Of a DNA stretch of 64,000 nucleotides, positions 19,146 to 28,726 are shown piece after piece. Under the pieces are notes generated by a model that searched no databases, was not told the DNA's origin, and saw nothing but the letters and a program-made list of their open reading frames with translations. The position numbers and the translations under genes are program-made. The stretch's first letter is position 1. Every line of letters starts with the position of its first letter. Source of the DNA: Noviherbaspirillum galbum. GTDB lineage: Bacteria > Pseudomonadota > Gammaproteobacteria > Burkholderiales > Burkholderiaceae_D. The stretch spans positions 124,001 through 188,000 of the forward strand of contig NZ_JAAIVB010000078.1 in assembly GCF_010974945.1 (NCBI RefSeq), in the 5' to 3' direction.

Positions 19146-21884
19146 ATGCCAGACCAGTTGCGTGAACTGCCGCCCGTGCTCCGGCCGGCGCCTTCCAAGC
19201 TTCGCCCGCCGGCGATGGGGTTTCCCTTCGTGGCCCGCCCGCGGCTGCTGGAACGCCTGCGCGAGCATCCGGCGCGCCTGACCTTCGTCCAGGCGCCGGC
19301 CGGATTCGGCAAGACCACGTTCCTGCGCCATGTCTTCGACACCTGCGCCGAAGAGGGCTGGAAGGTCGCCTGGCTCACGGCGGACCAGGGCGACAACGAC
19401 CTCGACCGCTTCATGGTGTGCCTCGGCCAAGCCTTCGCCCTGGCGAACGGCGATGACGCCGCCGGTGCGCAATGGCCATCTAACTTCGAACTCGGTTCCG
19501 CGCTCGAGCGCCAGCAAAGCGCCTTCATGCTGATCATCGACGAGTTCGAGCATGTCCATAATCCCGCCGTGCTCTCGGTCATCGAGCAGATGATCGACAT
19601 GCTCGGGCCGCGCCAGCGCATCGTCATCGGCTCGCGCGAGCAGCCATTGATGAGCGTCGGCCGGCTGCGGGTGAAGCAGCAGCTGCTCGAGATCGATGCA
19701 TTTCAATTGCGCTTCAGCGTGCAGGAGACCAGCCACCTGCTGCGGGAGAAGCGCGGCCTGCCGCTCGACGGCCAGGACATCGAGCGGCTGCACCAGCTGA
19801 CGGACGGCTGGCCTGCCGCCTTGTGGCTCTCCTCCATGGCGCTGCAGGACAACGACGATCCGAAGCGCTTCATCAGCCATTTCACCGGCAGCAACAGCGT
19901 CGTCACCTCTTACCTGGCGGAGGACGTGCTGTCGCACAAGCCGAAGGAAGTCCAGGACTTCATCCTGCAGACCAGCATCCTCCAGACCTTCTGCGCCGAC
20001 AGCTGCAACGCGGTGACAGGGCGCAGCGACAGCCGCCGCCTACTCGAGGACCTCGAGCGTTCCAGCATGTTCGTCACCGTACTCGATGACCAGCATGCCT
20101 GGTATGCCTACCATCCGCTCTTTGCCGGCTTCCTGCGCGGCCAGCTCGAACGGCAATCGCCGGGCCTGGCGGCCGTGCTGCACCGGCGGGCCGCCCTGTG
20201 GCATGTCGCCCAGCAGCGTCCGGTCCCGGCGATCGACCATGCGCTCGCATGCGGCGACCAGGAACTGACCCTCGAACTTCTGGAAAAGCATGCCGAGTCG
20301 CTGCTGCTGCGCGGACGGGTGCGGCTGCTGGCGCGCTGGCTCGACGGCGTGCCGCACGAGGCGCTGCTGGAGCGGCCTGCGCTGGTGACGGTGTATGCCT
20401 GGTCGCTGATCCACATCAACCGCAGCGAGGAGGCGCTCGCCCTGCTCGAACATAGCGCCACCGCTGGCGCGGGCAGCGTGCTGCCGCATCCGATCTACCT
20501 GGTGCTGAAAACCTTGAGCCTCTTCATGCTCGACCGCTCCGAGCAGACCGCCGCCATGTGGGAAGACCCGCACATCCTCGGGACGGCGGAAAAGGAACCC
20601 TTGCTGCGCAGCATGCTGCTGATCGGCTGCGCGTATTACCAGGCGACCACCAGCCGCTTCCAGGAGGCGCGTGTGATGCTCGACCACGCCACCCGCGAGC
20701 GATCCGCCATCGGACCGCTGTTCAGCATCACCGTGGGCGGCTACGTGCACGCCATGCTGGACCTGATGCAAGGCCGCCTGCGCGCGGCGACGGCGCGCCT
20801 GCAGGCCCTCATCGGCCATCCCGCGCCGTACGCGCCGAGGCAGGCCGGCGCGGACGCCGGCTGCGCCCGCCAGGGCGCGGATACCGGGTTCGCCAGCCTG
20901 TATCTCGCCGAGGCGCTCTACGAGGCGGACGCGCTCGATGAAGCGAAGCGCCTGCTCAAGCTCTACCTGCCGCTCGTGAAGGACGCCGGCATTCCCGACC
21001 AGCTCATCGCCAGCCACGTCCTGCATGCGCGCATCCTCCACGAGCAGGGCCAGGGCGGCGACGCCATGCATGTCCTGCTCGACCTCGAACAGCTGGGCAT
21101 GCAGCGCGGGCTGCTGCGCATCATCGACATGGCAAGGCTGGAGCGCGCGCGCCAGGCGACCCTCGACGGCAACCAGGTCGTGGCGCGCGACCTGCTGGCG
21201 CTCGTCGGCGAACAGCCGTCATGGCTGTGCCGCCATGTGCAGATGGTGGCCAACGACATCGAGACGCCGGCGCTCGCGCATTACCGCTGGCATGTCCGCT
21301 TCGGCAACCCGCATGCCATCCTTCCCGGCCTCAAGGATCATCTGCACGATGCCCAGGCGCGCGGACGTATCCGCTATGCCATCCGGGTGAAGATCCTGCA
21401 TGCGCTGGCGCTGCACCTGGCCGGCCAGCGCAACCTCGCCCTGCGCACCATCAAGGAAGTGCTGGAGGATGCCATGCCGGAAGGGATCGTCCGGCCGTTC
21501 AAGGAGGAAGGTCCGCTGCTGCTCGGCCTGCTGCGCGAACTGCTCGACGGCAGCGGCGAGCCGGGGGAGCGCGAGGAACGCGATCGCGCGGGCCTGCTGG
21601 CCTTCATGCAGAGGATGCGGGGCGAGCCGTCGACCACTGGCCTGACGACGCCGCCGCCTTCCGCGCTGGCGCGCGCACCCGTCCAGCAGAGCGACCTGAC
21701 CTCGCGCGAACTCGACGTGCTGGTGCTGCTGGCGAAGGGTCACGGCAACCAGGCGATCGCCGAAAAGCTGTTCGTTTCCATCACCACCGTGAAGACCCAT
21801 CTCCGCAACATCAATGCCAAGCTCGGCGCGCACAACCGCACCGAAGCCATCTCGCTGGCGCGCTCGCGCTGCATCATCGACTAG
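19146..21884 (+). CDS. MalT-like LuxR-family transcriptional regulator
   Basis: The 912-residue protein is a large ATP-binding LuxR regulator. The Walker A motif APAGFGKTT is at 50-58 in an AAA/STAND-type ATPase, followed by MLIIDEFEHV as Walker B. A long tetratricopeptide-like helical sensor spans about 340-820. A LuxR helix-turn-helix (LTSRELDVLVLLAKG, then SITTVKTHLRNI) sits at about 850-905. Such proteins bind an inducer, oligomerise with ATP and activate transcription. It is divergent from the FilA-like gene, which it probably controls. ATG 19146 is used; no strong ribosome binding site is visible. Confidence 0.9.
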   Translation: MPDQLRELPPVLRPAPSKLRPPAMGFPFVARPRLLERLREHPARLTFVQAPAGFGKTTFLRHVFDTCAEEGWKVAWLTADQGDNDLDRFMVCLGQAFALANGDDAAGAQWPSNFELGSALERQQSAFMLIIDEFEHVHNPAVLSVIEQMIDMLGPRQRIVIGSREQPLMSVGRLRVKQQLLEIDAFQLRFSVQETSHLLREKRGLPLDGQDIERLHQLTDGWPAALWLSSMALQDNDDPKRFISHFTGSNSVVTSYLAEDVLSHKPKEVQDFILQTSILQTFCADSCNAVTGRSDSRRLLEDLERSSMFVTVLDDQHAWYAYHPLFAGFLRGQLERQSPGLAAVLHRRAALWHVAQQRPVPAIDHALACGDQELTLELLEKHAESLLLRGRVRLLARWLDGVPHEALLERPALVTVYAWSLIHINRSEEALALLEHSATAGAGSVLPHPIYLVLKTLSLFMLDRSEQTAAMWEDPHILGTAEKEPLLRSMLLIGCAYYQATTSRFQEARVMLDHATRERSAIGPLFSITVGGYVHAMLDLMQGRLRAATARLQALIGHPAPYAPRQAGADAGCARQGADTGFASLYLAEALYEADALDEAKRLLKLYLPLVKDAGIPDQLIASHVLHARILHEQGQGGDAMHVLLDLEQLGMQRGLLRIIDMARLERARQATLDGNQVVARDLLALVGEQPSWLCRHVQMVANDIETPALAHYRWHVRFGNPHAILPGLKDHLHDAQARGRIRYAIRVKILHALALHLAGQRNLALRTIKEVLEDAMPEGIVRPFKEEGPLLLGLLRELLDGSGEPGEREERDRAGLLAFMQRMRGEPSTTGLTTPPPSALARAPVQQSDLTSRELDVLVLLAKGHGNQAIAEKLFVSITTVKTHLRNINAKLGAHNRTEAISLARSRCIID

Positions 21885-21905
21885 CATCCGCTTAGGGAAC
21901 ATCGC

Positions 21906-24116
21906 TCAGCCCGGCCGGCTGTCCCGCGCCGCGCCCACCGCCACGCCGGCTTGCCGGAAGACCGAGCCGATGGCCGCGCTGACACCGGTGATCACGTCGG
22001 CGTCGCTTGCAAGCTGACGCGCGCGTTGCTGCAGGAGCCGGTAACCCGTCCACGCCCGCGCCGCATCGGACGTCTCCTCGGTCCCGTCCTCCCGGGCGGC
22101 GGACGCGTCCGCCGCCCGCAGGCGCGCCTCGGGCGCGCGCAGCGCCTCCTGCGCCGTGCCCAGCTGGCCGGCCAGGCCGCGCGCGATGCGTTCTATCATC
22201 GCCGCCGGCAGGCCGTTTTCCGGCGGGGCCGGATGGCGGTGCATGATCAGCCGGATGGCGGCGCAGTGGGCCACCACGAGATAGTTCTGCACCACGAAGC
22301 GGTCCAGTTCCATCAAGGCATAGCGCTTGTTCTCCGGCTCGTCCTGCATGCGCTGCAATGCGTTGCCAAGGCCGGCGATGCTATCCATGAAGCGCTTGCG
22401 CGCGACGCGGTAGGCGAAGTCGTCGGCATCCTCGTCGAGCAGCAGCTTGCGCCAGGCGGCGATGTAGCCGCGGTTCGCCGCCAGCACCCGGTCGGCCTGG
22501 CGCGGAATGTCCTCGTACTCCCATGACGGCAGGACGTAGGTGAAGACGCCGGCGATCAGCACGCCCACGCCGGTATCGAGCAGGCGCTCCAGCATGGCGT
22601 GCGAGGCTTCCGGCGTGGTCAGGCCGATGAGCAGCAGGACCTGGGCGCTGGCGGCGATCGCGGTGTAAAGGTAGCGGATGTTGAGGAAGGCAGGGGCGGC
22701 GGCCGTGGCGATGAACAGCATGCCCAGCAGCGCGAGCGGCGCATGCACCACCTTCAGGATCAGCGCCGTGAGCACCGAGCCGACGAGCGTGCCAATGACG
22801 CGGTCGTTGCGCCGGCGCCGGGTCATGCTGTAGTTCGGTTTCAGGATCACCGCCACGGTGAGGGCGATCCAGTAGCCGTGCGTGGCATAGGGAAGGACGC
22901 GCGACAGCGCGAGCGCGAAGGAAATGCCGACCGCGACCCGGATTGCATAGCGGAAGGTGGGCGAGCCGAGCCGGATCTCGGACACCAGGATGCGCCACTC
23001 GTAGCGTTGCCGGCTGAGAAAGGGCGCCCAGGCATCCTGTATCGCCGGCGGCTCGGGGATGCTTGCGCCGCTGCCGGGCCGGTGCAGGCGTTCGACGGCC
23101 CGCAACAGTTCCCGCAGCTTGACGATGGTGACGCGCAGCGCATAGTCGGCGGCCGGCGTGGAGCGGCCGGCGTCGGTCGCCTGCCGGGCCTGGGCTTCGA
23201 TGCGGTCGAGTTCGGGGCCGCGGTCCGGCGGCGGGGCGGGCAGGCGGTTCTGCGCCATGGCGAAGGCAACGTTTTCGAGATCGTCGGCAAGCAGGCCGGC
23301 GAGGCGGCCGAACGCCATCAGCAGGTCGCCGTCGGAGACATGCTTGCGCAGCAAGGCATAGTCGGGGTGCATGGCGAGCGCCAGCTCGTAGACATCCAGC
23401 ATGGCGTAATGCGCGCGCACCAGCAAGGTGTCGCGCTGCGCCGGCGCCACCCGCAGGATGAGGTCGCGCGAAGCCTGCTGCCGTTCCGCCAGCGTGGTCT
23501 GCTGGCGCACGAGGCGCGTGAATTGCGTGCCAAGGTCGCGCCGCGCATCGTAGAAGCCCGCCTTGATGCGGAGATACGCGGCGAGCGCGTAGAGCGACTC
23601 GGCCAGCACCTGCTGCTTGATGCGTTCGCGCAGCCACCACGACACGGCCAGCGAATACAGCATGTAGGAAAAGCCGCCGGCAAAGAACAGCAGGCTGGTG
23701 GCCACGGCATGCTCGCCGCCGGTCGGATTGCTGCCGGTCTGCATCATGGTGAAGAGCGCGGCGAACTGCAGCGGCATAGCCTTGCGTCCGAAGACGACCA
23801 GCATGCTGGTGATGAAGCCGACCAGGCCGGCCAGCGGGACCAGCAGCCAGGGGTGCGGCGCGCACAGGCTGCTCACCAGGGCGATTGCCGAGCAGAGCAG
23901 CACGCTGGTCAGCATCTCATTGAATTTGTGCTTCAAGGGACTGGGCAGGTCCATCAGGCTGTTGCACAGAGCCCCGAAGGCAACCGCGACGCCGATGCGT
24001 TCGCCGAAGGCAAGGGTTGCCAGCAGGGCGATCCCTACCACGCCGGTGGCGATGCGCAGGCCGGTATAGAAGTAATGGCTGAAGAAGAAGGTGCGTGGCG
24101 AAAGGGCGTAGTGCAT
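21906..24116 (-). CDS. FUSC-family (YccS/AaeB-like) inner-membrane protein
   Basis: The 736-residue protein has the FUSC layout: an N-terminal block of about six membrane helices (18-180), a long cytoplasmic helical part (190-400), a second block of helices (about 405-540, with YATHGYWIALTVAVILKPNY) and a C-terminal soluble region. Relatives include AaeB, which exports aromatic carboxylic acids, and YccS. Substrate here is unknown. ATG 24116 gives MHYALSPRTFFFSHYFYTGL, the usual family start; ATG 24185 would add 23 polar residues. Neither has a strong ribosome binding site. It is convergent with the MalT-like gene, 21 bp apart. Confidence 0.85.
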   Translation of the reverse strand: MHYALSPRTFFFSHYFYTGLRIATGVVGIALLATLAFGERIGVAVAFGALCNSLMDLPSPLKHKFNEMLTSVLLCSAIALVSSLCAPHPWLLVPLAGLVGFITSMLVVFGRKAMPLQFAALFTMMQTGSNPTGGEHAVATSLLFFAGGFSYMLYSLAVSWWLRERIKQQVLAESLYALAAYLRIKAGFYDARRDLGTQFTRLVRQQTTLAERQQASRDLILRVAPAQRDTLLVRAHYAMLDVYELALAMHPDYALLRKHVSDGDLLMAFGRLAGLLADDLENVAFAMAQNRLPAPPPDRGPELDRIEAQARQATDAGRSTPAADYALRVTIVKLRELLRAVERLHRPGSGASIPEPPAIQDAWAPFLSRQRYEWRILVSEIRLGSPTFRYAIRVAVGISFALALSRVLPYATHGYWIALTVAVILKPNYSMTRRRRNDRVIGTLVGSVLTALILKVVHAPLALLGMLFIATAAAPAFLNIRYLYTAIAASAQVLLLIGLTTPEASHAMLERLLDTGVGVLIAGVFTYVLPSWEYEDIPRQADRVLAANRGYIAAWRKLLLDEDADDFAYRVARKRFMDSIAGLGNALQRMQDEPENKRYALMELDRFVVQNYLVVAHCAAIRLIMHRHPAPPENGLPAAMIERIARGLAGQLGTAQEALRAPEARLRAADASAAREDGTEETSDAARAWTGYRLLQQRARQLASDADVITGVSAAIGSVFRQAGVAVGAARDSRPG

Positions 24117-24273
24117 GGAAACGATTGCCTGTCTGGATGGCGGGGTTGGACGTTGCGCGGCGCGATGGGTCATGCGGGCCGGCATGCATGAGAGCTTGGA
24201 GCGGCGAAGACGCCTGCCGTTCTGTCATTCCGGCGGCGCCCTCCGATGCATGGCGGCAATCTCGGGGCAGTCG

Positions 24274-25197
24274 CTAGGACGCGGGCGCCGGCATCGCCAG
24301 CAAGCGCGCCAGCGGCGGGTTTTCCTGCATGCGTGCCATCCACCACGTCATTGCCTGTCCTTCCTCGCCGCTGCGCCAGGCGAGGTGGAAGGATTCCGGC
24401 GCCCTCGGTTCCTCCACCTCCTTTTCCACCAGCAGGCCGGATGCGATCGCCTGCCTTGCCCATGCCTCGGGCAGGAAGCCGACGCCGAGGCCGGCTGCCA
24501 GGAAGGCAAGCTTCGTCTCCATGTCCGGCACTGTCAGCACGTCCTGGCCGAACAGCAGGCCGACGGTGCGCGCGGGAAGCCTGCGCGCGGAGTCCGCAAC
24601 CGAAACGGCGCGCCAGGTCTGCAGGTCGTCCTTGGCCAGGGGGCGTTTTACCGCGGCCAGGGGATGACCCGGCGCGACAGTGAAGATGAAAGGAATCTGT
24701 CCCAGCGGCAAGGTGGTATAGCCGCCGCCGGACGGCCCCTCGCCTGCCGCTCCGACCAGCAGGTCGACGCGTCCGTCGAGCAGCGCTTCCCAGGTGCCAG
24801 ACATGGATTCCTGGACGATGCGCAGGCGGGTCTGGTCCGTGCACGCATAGAAGTCGGCGACGTCATCGCGAAGTCCGAACGGCGAGAACAGCGAGTCCAT
24901 GCCGATGATGAATTCGGTTTCCCAGCCCGAGGCGACGCGGCGCACCCGGCATTCCAGGTCGCCCGCCGCCTTGAGCAGGTAGCGTCCTTCGCGCAGCAGT
25001 TCCCGCCCGGCCGCCGTCAGTTCCACCCGCGGGCCGGAGCGCTCGAAAATCTGCACTCCGAGGTCTTCTTCCAGCTTGCCGACGGTATACGAGATGGTCG
25101 ACGGCACGCGGAACAGCTCCTTGGCGGCGCGCGCGAAGGAACCGCGGCGATCGATGGCGTCGATGATCTGCAGGGCGTCGAGGCTAAGCTTCAGCAT
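24274..25197 (-). CDS. LysR-family transcriptional regulator, divergent from pirin
   Basis: The 307-residue protein has a LysR winged helix-turn-helix at 1-60 (LQIIDAIDRRGSFARAAKEL, then VPSTISYTVGKLEEDLG) and a periplasmic-binding-protein-like effector domain from about 90. It is divergent from the pirin gene with a 181-bp gap, a classic arrangement in which the regulator controls itself and its neighbour. Two related AT-rich motifs flank the gap. The inducer is unknown; related regulators respond to aldehydes, quinones or oxidative stress. Confidence 0.92.
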   Translation of the reverse strand: MLKLSLDALQIIDAIDRRGSFARAAKELFRVPSTISYTVGKLEEDLGVQIFERSGPRVELTAAGRELLREGRYLLKAAGDLECRVRRVASGWETEFIIGMDSLFSPFGLRDDVADFYACTDQTRLRIVQESMSGTWEALLDGRVDLLVGAAGEGPSGGGYTTLPLGQIPFIFTVAPGHPLAAVKRPLAKDDLQTWRAVSVADSARRLPARTVGLLFGQDVLTVPDMETKLAFLAAGLGVGFLPEAWARQAIASGLLVEKEVEEPRAPESFHLAWRSGEEGQAMTWWMARMQENPPLARLLAMPAPAS

Positions 25198-25208
25198 GGG
25201 ATGGGCAT

Positions 25209-25222
25209 TCGAAAATTTCGAT
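25209..25222. promoter_or_regulatory. Motif TTCGAAAATTTCGA near the LysR gene
   Basis: TTCGAAAATTTCGA lies 12 bp before the LysR start codon. A close inverted copy lies at 25343-25357. The sequence is near-palindromic, as expected for a dimer-binding site. Candidate autoregulatory operator. Confidence 0.4.
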
Positions 25223-25342
25223 CATTGGACGGTAAACTTTCCGTTTTGATTTCCGGGCCGGCGTCACCATAATACAACCATGTCGAGAGAGATGCGTTGA
25301 GAAAGGCCGGATGGAACGGCCTGAACGTCAGCGACAAGGGCA

Positions 25343-25357
25343 TTCAAAATTTTCGAA
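25343..25357. promoter_or_regulatory. Motif copy upstream of the pirin gene
   Basis: The plus strand reads TTCAAAATTTTCGAA; its complement TTCGAAAATTTTGAA shares TTCGAAAATTT with the site at 25209. It ends 21 bp before the pirin start codon. Candidate operator for the divergent LysR regulator. Confidence 0.4.
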
Positions 25358-25378
25358 CCAAACTGGAAAGGATGCATC

Positions 25379-26080
25379 ATGCTGCAAGTCCGCAAAGGCA
25401 ATGAACGTGGCACCGCCAACTTCGGCTGGCTGGATTCGAACCACAGCTTTTCGTTCGGCCATTACTATGATCCGCGCCACAACGGCTTCGGGCCGCTGCG
25501 CGTGATCAACGAAGACCGGGTCGAGCCGGGCGCGGGCTTCGACACACACGGGCACCGCAACATGGAAATCGTTTCCTATGTGCTGAGCGGCGCGCTCGAG
25601 CACAAGGACAGCATGGGCAACGGTTCCGTGCTGCGTTACGGCGACGTGCAGCGCATGAGCGCCGGAACGGGGGTACGGCACAGCGAGTACAACCCGTCCG
25701 ACAGCGAGCAGGTGCATTTCCTGCAGATCTGGATCGAACCCGGCGTGCAGAACGTGACGCCGGGCTACGAGGAAAAGCATTTCGACCAGGCGTCGAAGAT
25801 CGGGCAGTTGCGCCTCATCGTGTCGCCGGATGGAAAGGACGGCTCGGTATCGGTGCACCAGGATGCGCGCGTCTACGCATCCATCCTCGGGCAGGGCCAC
25901 GAGGTGCGGCATGAACTGCAGTCCGGGCGCCTTGCCTACGTGCACGTCATCCGCGGCAACGTCAGCGTCAATGGCGTGAGCCTCGCCGGCGGGGATGCGC
26001 TGAAGCTGAGCGACGAGGCCCTTGTGACCTTGAACCAGGCCGATGATGCGGAAGTGCTGCTGTTCGACCTTCCGCACTGA
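25379..26080 (+). CDS. Pirin-family protein (quercetin 2,3-dioxygenase-like)
   Basis: The 233-residue protein is a bicupin of the pirin/YhhW family. Metal ligands are intact: His57 and His59 (FDTHGHRNMEI), His101 and Glu103 (GVRHSEYN). The C-terminal cupin starts near 150. Bacterial members can show quercetinase activity or act as redox sensors; the natural substrate is usually unknown. GGAAAGGAT precedes ATG 25379. It is expressed away from the LysR gene and convergent with a second LysR gene 62 bp downstream. Confidence 0.93.
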   Translation: MLQVRKGNERGTANFGWLDSNHSFSFGHYYDPRHNGFGPLRVINEDRVEPGAGFDTHGHRNMEIVSYVLSGALEHKDSMGNGSVLRYGDVQRMSAGTGVRHSEYNPSDSEQVHFLQIWIEPGVQNVTPGYEEKHFDQASKIGQLRLIVSPDGKDGSVSVHQDARVYASILGQGHEVRHELQSGRLAYVHVIRGNVSVNGVSLAGGDALKLSDEALVTLNQADDAEVLLFDLPH

Positions 26081-26142
26081 CGCACTGACGCCATGCAGAA
26101 GCGCCTTCCGCGAGGAAGGCGTCTTCCCGCACCGCATTGCGG

Positions 26143-27180
26143 TCAAGGCAGGGAGGCGGTTCCCTGGTCGCCGTTCGATGCCGCGCCAACCTGGCCGTGC
26201 GACGACTCGCCGGAAATGTCCTGCAGGATCTCGGCCAGCTTGCGCGCGCCCGCGTGCAGGCGTATCGGGTTGCAATACACCAGGTGAAGCATGCTGGTCT
26301 GCGCCGCGATGCCTTCCAGCGGCAACATGCGAAGGCTGTGCTTCTGCAGCAAGGGCTCCAGGTGATGGCGGGGCAGCCACGCATAGCCGAATCCCTCGGA
26401 GAGGGCATTGATCGCCCGGTCGATGCCGCTCACATGCCACGGCGGCACCCGCCTCGCGCTGTTCCGCCTGCTCGCAAGCGGCGGCGTCACGCTGCCGGAG
26501 ACGACGACCTCGACCTGGTTTTCGAGATCCTGGACCGTCAGCGCGCGATGCAGCTGGAACAAGGGATGCATGGGATGCGCGACCGCGATCATCTCGATGA
26601 AGATCAGCGGATCGGCGGCGAAACCGCGCGGCACGTTGCTGCTGATCGCCAGGTGGGCGCCATGGTCGCGCAGCAGGTTTTCCGCTTCGGCGGGACCCGC
26701 TTCCTTGAGCGCAACCTGCGTGTGCCCGGCCTCCTTGTCGAATTGCCTGAGGGCCCACATCAGGAGCTTGTTCGGGAAGTTGCCGTCCACGACCAGGCGC
26801 ACTTCGCTGCCCAGGCCGTCCCGCAGCTTTTCCGCGAGCACTTCCAGTTCGAGCGCTTCGTGCATCAGGTTGCGCGAACGTTCGAGCAAGGTGCGGCCCT
26901 CTTCGGTGACATAGGCCTTCCTGCCTTCGACCTTCAGCAGGCAGACGCCGAGCTGCTCTTGCAGCTTGGCAATCGAATAGCTGATGGCGGACTGGCTGAG
27001 GTGAAGGTGGTTGGCGGCGCCGGTGAAACCATTGCAGTCGACCACCGCGTGGAGCATTCGCAATTGACGCAGGCTGACATGCAGGCTTCTCGCATCGTAG
27101 AGGCGCCTGCCTCGCAGTGCGCCAGTTTCATTCAGCTGCAAACCAAGGAGGCATGAGGGTGTATTGTTGTTTGGCTTCAT
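26143..27180 (-). CDS. LysR-family transcriptional regulator
   Basis: The 345-residue product has its helix-turn-helix at about 36-95 (SLRQLRMLHAVVDCNGFTGA, then HLSQSAISYSIAKLQEQLG), then an effector domain. It therefore has an unusual 35-residue N-terminal extension (MKPNNNTPSCLLGLQLNETG...). ATG 27180 has GGAAAAG 5 bp upstream, which supports this start; no later Met precedes the domain. A C-terminal GESSHGQVGAASNGDQGT tail is probably disordered. Targets are unknown; it faces the pirin gene and backs on to the polysaccharide locus. Confidence 0.88.
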   Translation of the reverse strand: MKPNNNTPSCLLGLQLNETGALRGRRLYDARSLHVSLRQLRMLHAVVDCNGFTGAANHLHLSQSAISYSIAKLQEQLGVCLLKVEGRKAYVTEEGRTLLERSRNLMHEALELEVLAEKLRDGLGSEVRLVVDGNFPNKLLMWALRQFDKEAGHTQVALKEAGPAEAENLLRDHGAHLAISSNVPRGFAADPLIFIEMIAVAHPMHPLFQLHRALTVQDLENQVEVVVSGSVTPPLASRRNSARRVPPWHVSGIDRAINALSEGFGYAWLPRHHLEPLLQKHSLRMLPLEGIAAQTSMLHLVYCNPIRLHAGARKLAEILQDISGESSHGQVGAASNGDQGTASLP

Positions 27181-27403
27181 CGCTTTTCCATTCAAACATC
27201 TACCACTGAACCGTGTCGACCAGCTGAACTTGAGTCGGACTGAAAACCCTAACATCGCGTGGATCAACCATCTTTTTTGTGACTGCTAGTTTTAATCTAG
27301 CTCAAGCCAGTTACCCTGGGGTTCCTCTTTCTGTTGCGCTCATCATGCGGGCGTTACGAATACCGGGAAAAACAGCAAAGGTCATCGGACAAGCCGCGGT
27401 GTC

Positions 27404-28675
27404 TCAGCCTTTGGTCAAGGGGGCCAGCTCGGGGCGCGGCTGCGCGACCGGATCCACGCAGCGGTCAAGGGTTTCCGCAAGCCGCCGCGAAAGCATCTGG
27501 AAGCGATGATGCGTCTCGACATAATGCCGGCCGGCCAATCCCATCCTGCGGCGTTCGGCGTCGCCCAGATTCCATAGCTTGACGATGGCGTCGCCAAGCG
27601 CGGCCGGATCGGCGGGCGGCACGGCGATGCCGGCGTTCGCGTCGGCCACCGGGTTGTTCGCGGCGGCGGAGGCGATGAGGATGGGACGCGCGGCGGCAAG
27701 GTAATCGAACAGCTTGTTCATGCTGATGCCATAGCGATAGAGTTGCGGCCGATCCAGCACGGAAATGACGAAGGCATCCGCCTGCGCCGCGAGCGCGGGA
27801 ATGGCCGTCTTTGCGACCGGCGGCTCGAAGCTGACGTTGTCGAGCCCGAGGCGCCGCGCCAGCTCGCGCAGCTCGGGCTTGAGCGGACCGTCGCCCACCA
27901 TGCGCAGCTGCAACGCTCCCGGCGGCAATTGGCGCGAGGCATGCAGCAAGGCATGCAGCACATGATCGAGCCCGTTGGCGGTGCCATGCGAACCAAGGTA
28001 CATCAGCACGAAGGGCGCGCCCGGAGCGGGCTGAGGCTTCGCCGCCAGGGGAAAGGCATCGGTTTCCACGCCATTCGGTATCCACGTGACCTTGCTGCGG
28101 GGGATGCCCAGCGGCGCGATGTAGTCGGCCGCGTTCGGAAGCACGGTGACGATGTTTTCGGCGGACCGATACAAGGCGCGCTCCAGGCGGCGCAGCATCC
28201 AGGTCATCGGATGGCGTTCAGTCAGCCGTCCCAGGTCGATCAGCGTCTGCGGCCACAGGTCCCGCACCTCGAACAGGAAAGGCACCCCATGGCGGCGGGC
28301 AAGCAGGGCGCCCGCCAGCGCCGCGAAGGGATGGACGCTCGAGCCGATGATGGCGTCCGGACGGGGCAGGGCGGCGGTAGACGCGGGCAGCAGGGCGCGC
28401 ATGGTGTAGGCGAGCATGTTCACCATGCGGCCGCCGCCATTGCCGCGATAGCGCGGCGTGCGCAGCCAGAGAAAAGGGACCTTGCCGCACACTTCGTGGC
28501 GGAAAGCCTCGTTCGCCTGCAATCGCTGGCCGTCGCCGTTATGCTCGGCGCTGGCCGCGATGATGGTGGCTTTCCAGCCGAAACGGGGCAGGTGCTCGGA
28601 CAAGCTGTAGTGCCGCGTGCCGCCGGGCGCTCCCGGCTCCACCGCATAATGGTTGAGTATCCATACTTGCTTCAT
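27404..28675 (-). CDS. Glycosyltransferase family 4 (WbuB/WcaI-like)
   Basis: The 423-residue protein is a GT-B glycosyltransferase. The N-terminus (MKQVWILNHYAVEPGAPGGT) and the acceptor-side segment FEVRDLWPQTLIDLG match the WbuB-type subgroup of O-antigen and capsule enzymes. The nucleotide-sugar side shows FVLMYLGSHGTANGLDHVL and GISMNKLFDYLAAARPIL. It probably acts on a lipid-linked sugar at the inner face of the inner membrane. GGAAAGGAG lies before ATG 28675. It follows the exported-protein gene by 51 bp, so the two form a minus-strand unit at the edge of the polysaccharide locus. Confidence 0.9.
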   Translation of the reverse strand: MKQVWILNHYAVEPGAPGGTRHYSLSEHLPRFGWKATIIAASAEHNGDGQRLQANEAFRHEVCGKVPFLWLRTPRYRGNGGGRMVNMLAYTMRALLPASTAALPRPDAIIGSSVHPFAALAGALLARRHGVPFLFEVRDLWPQTLIDLGRLTERHPMTWMLRRLERALYRSAENIVTVLPNAADYIAPLGIPRSKVTWIPNGVETDAFPLAAKPQPAPGAPFVLMYLGSHGTANGLDHVLHALLHASRQLPPGALQLRMVGDGPLKPELRELARRLGLDNVSFEPPVAKTAIPALAAQADAFVISVLDRPQLYRYGISMNKLFDYLAAARPILIASAAANNPVADANAGIAVPPADPAALGDAIVKLWNLGDAERRRMGLAGRHYVETHHRFQMLSRRLAETLDRCVDPVAQPRPELAPLTKG

Positions 28676-28726
28676 GCTCGCTCCTTTCCGGGACGCCCCT
28701 TGCCAGGCAAGGGGCACAGGCCTGCC

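Noticed and set aside
22599-24191. 530-codon plus-strand frame opposite the FUSC gene
   Set aside because: Gln/Arg/Gly-rich with no membrane or domain pattern; the minus strand encodes a normal FUSC protein.
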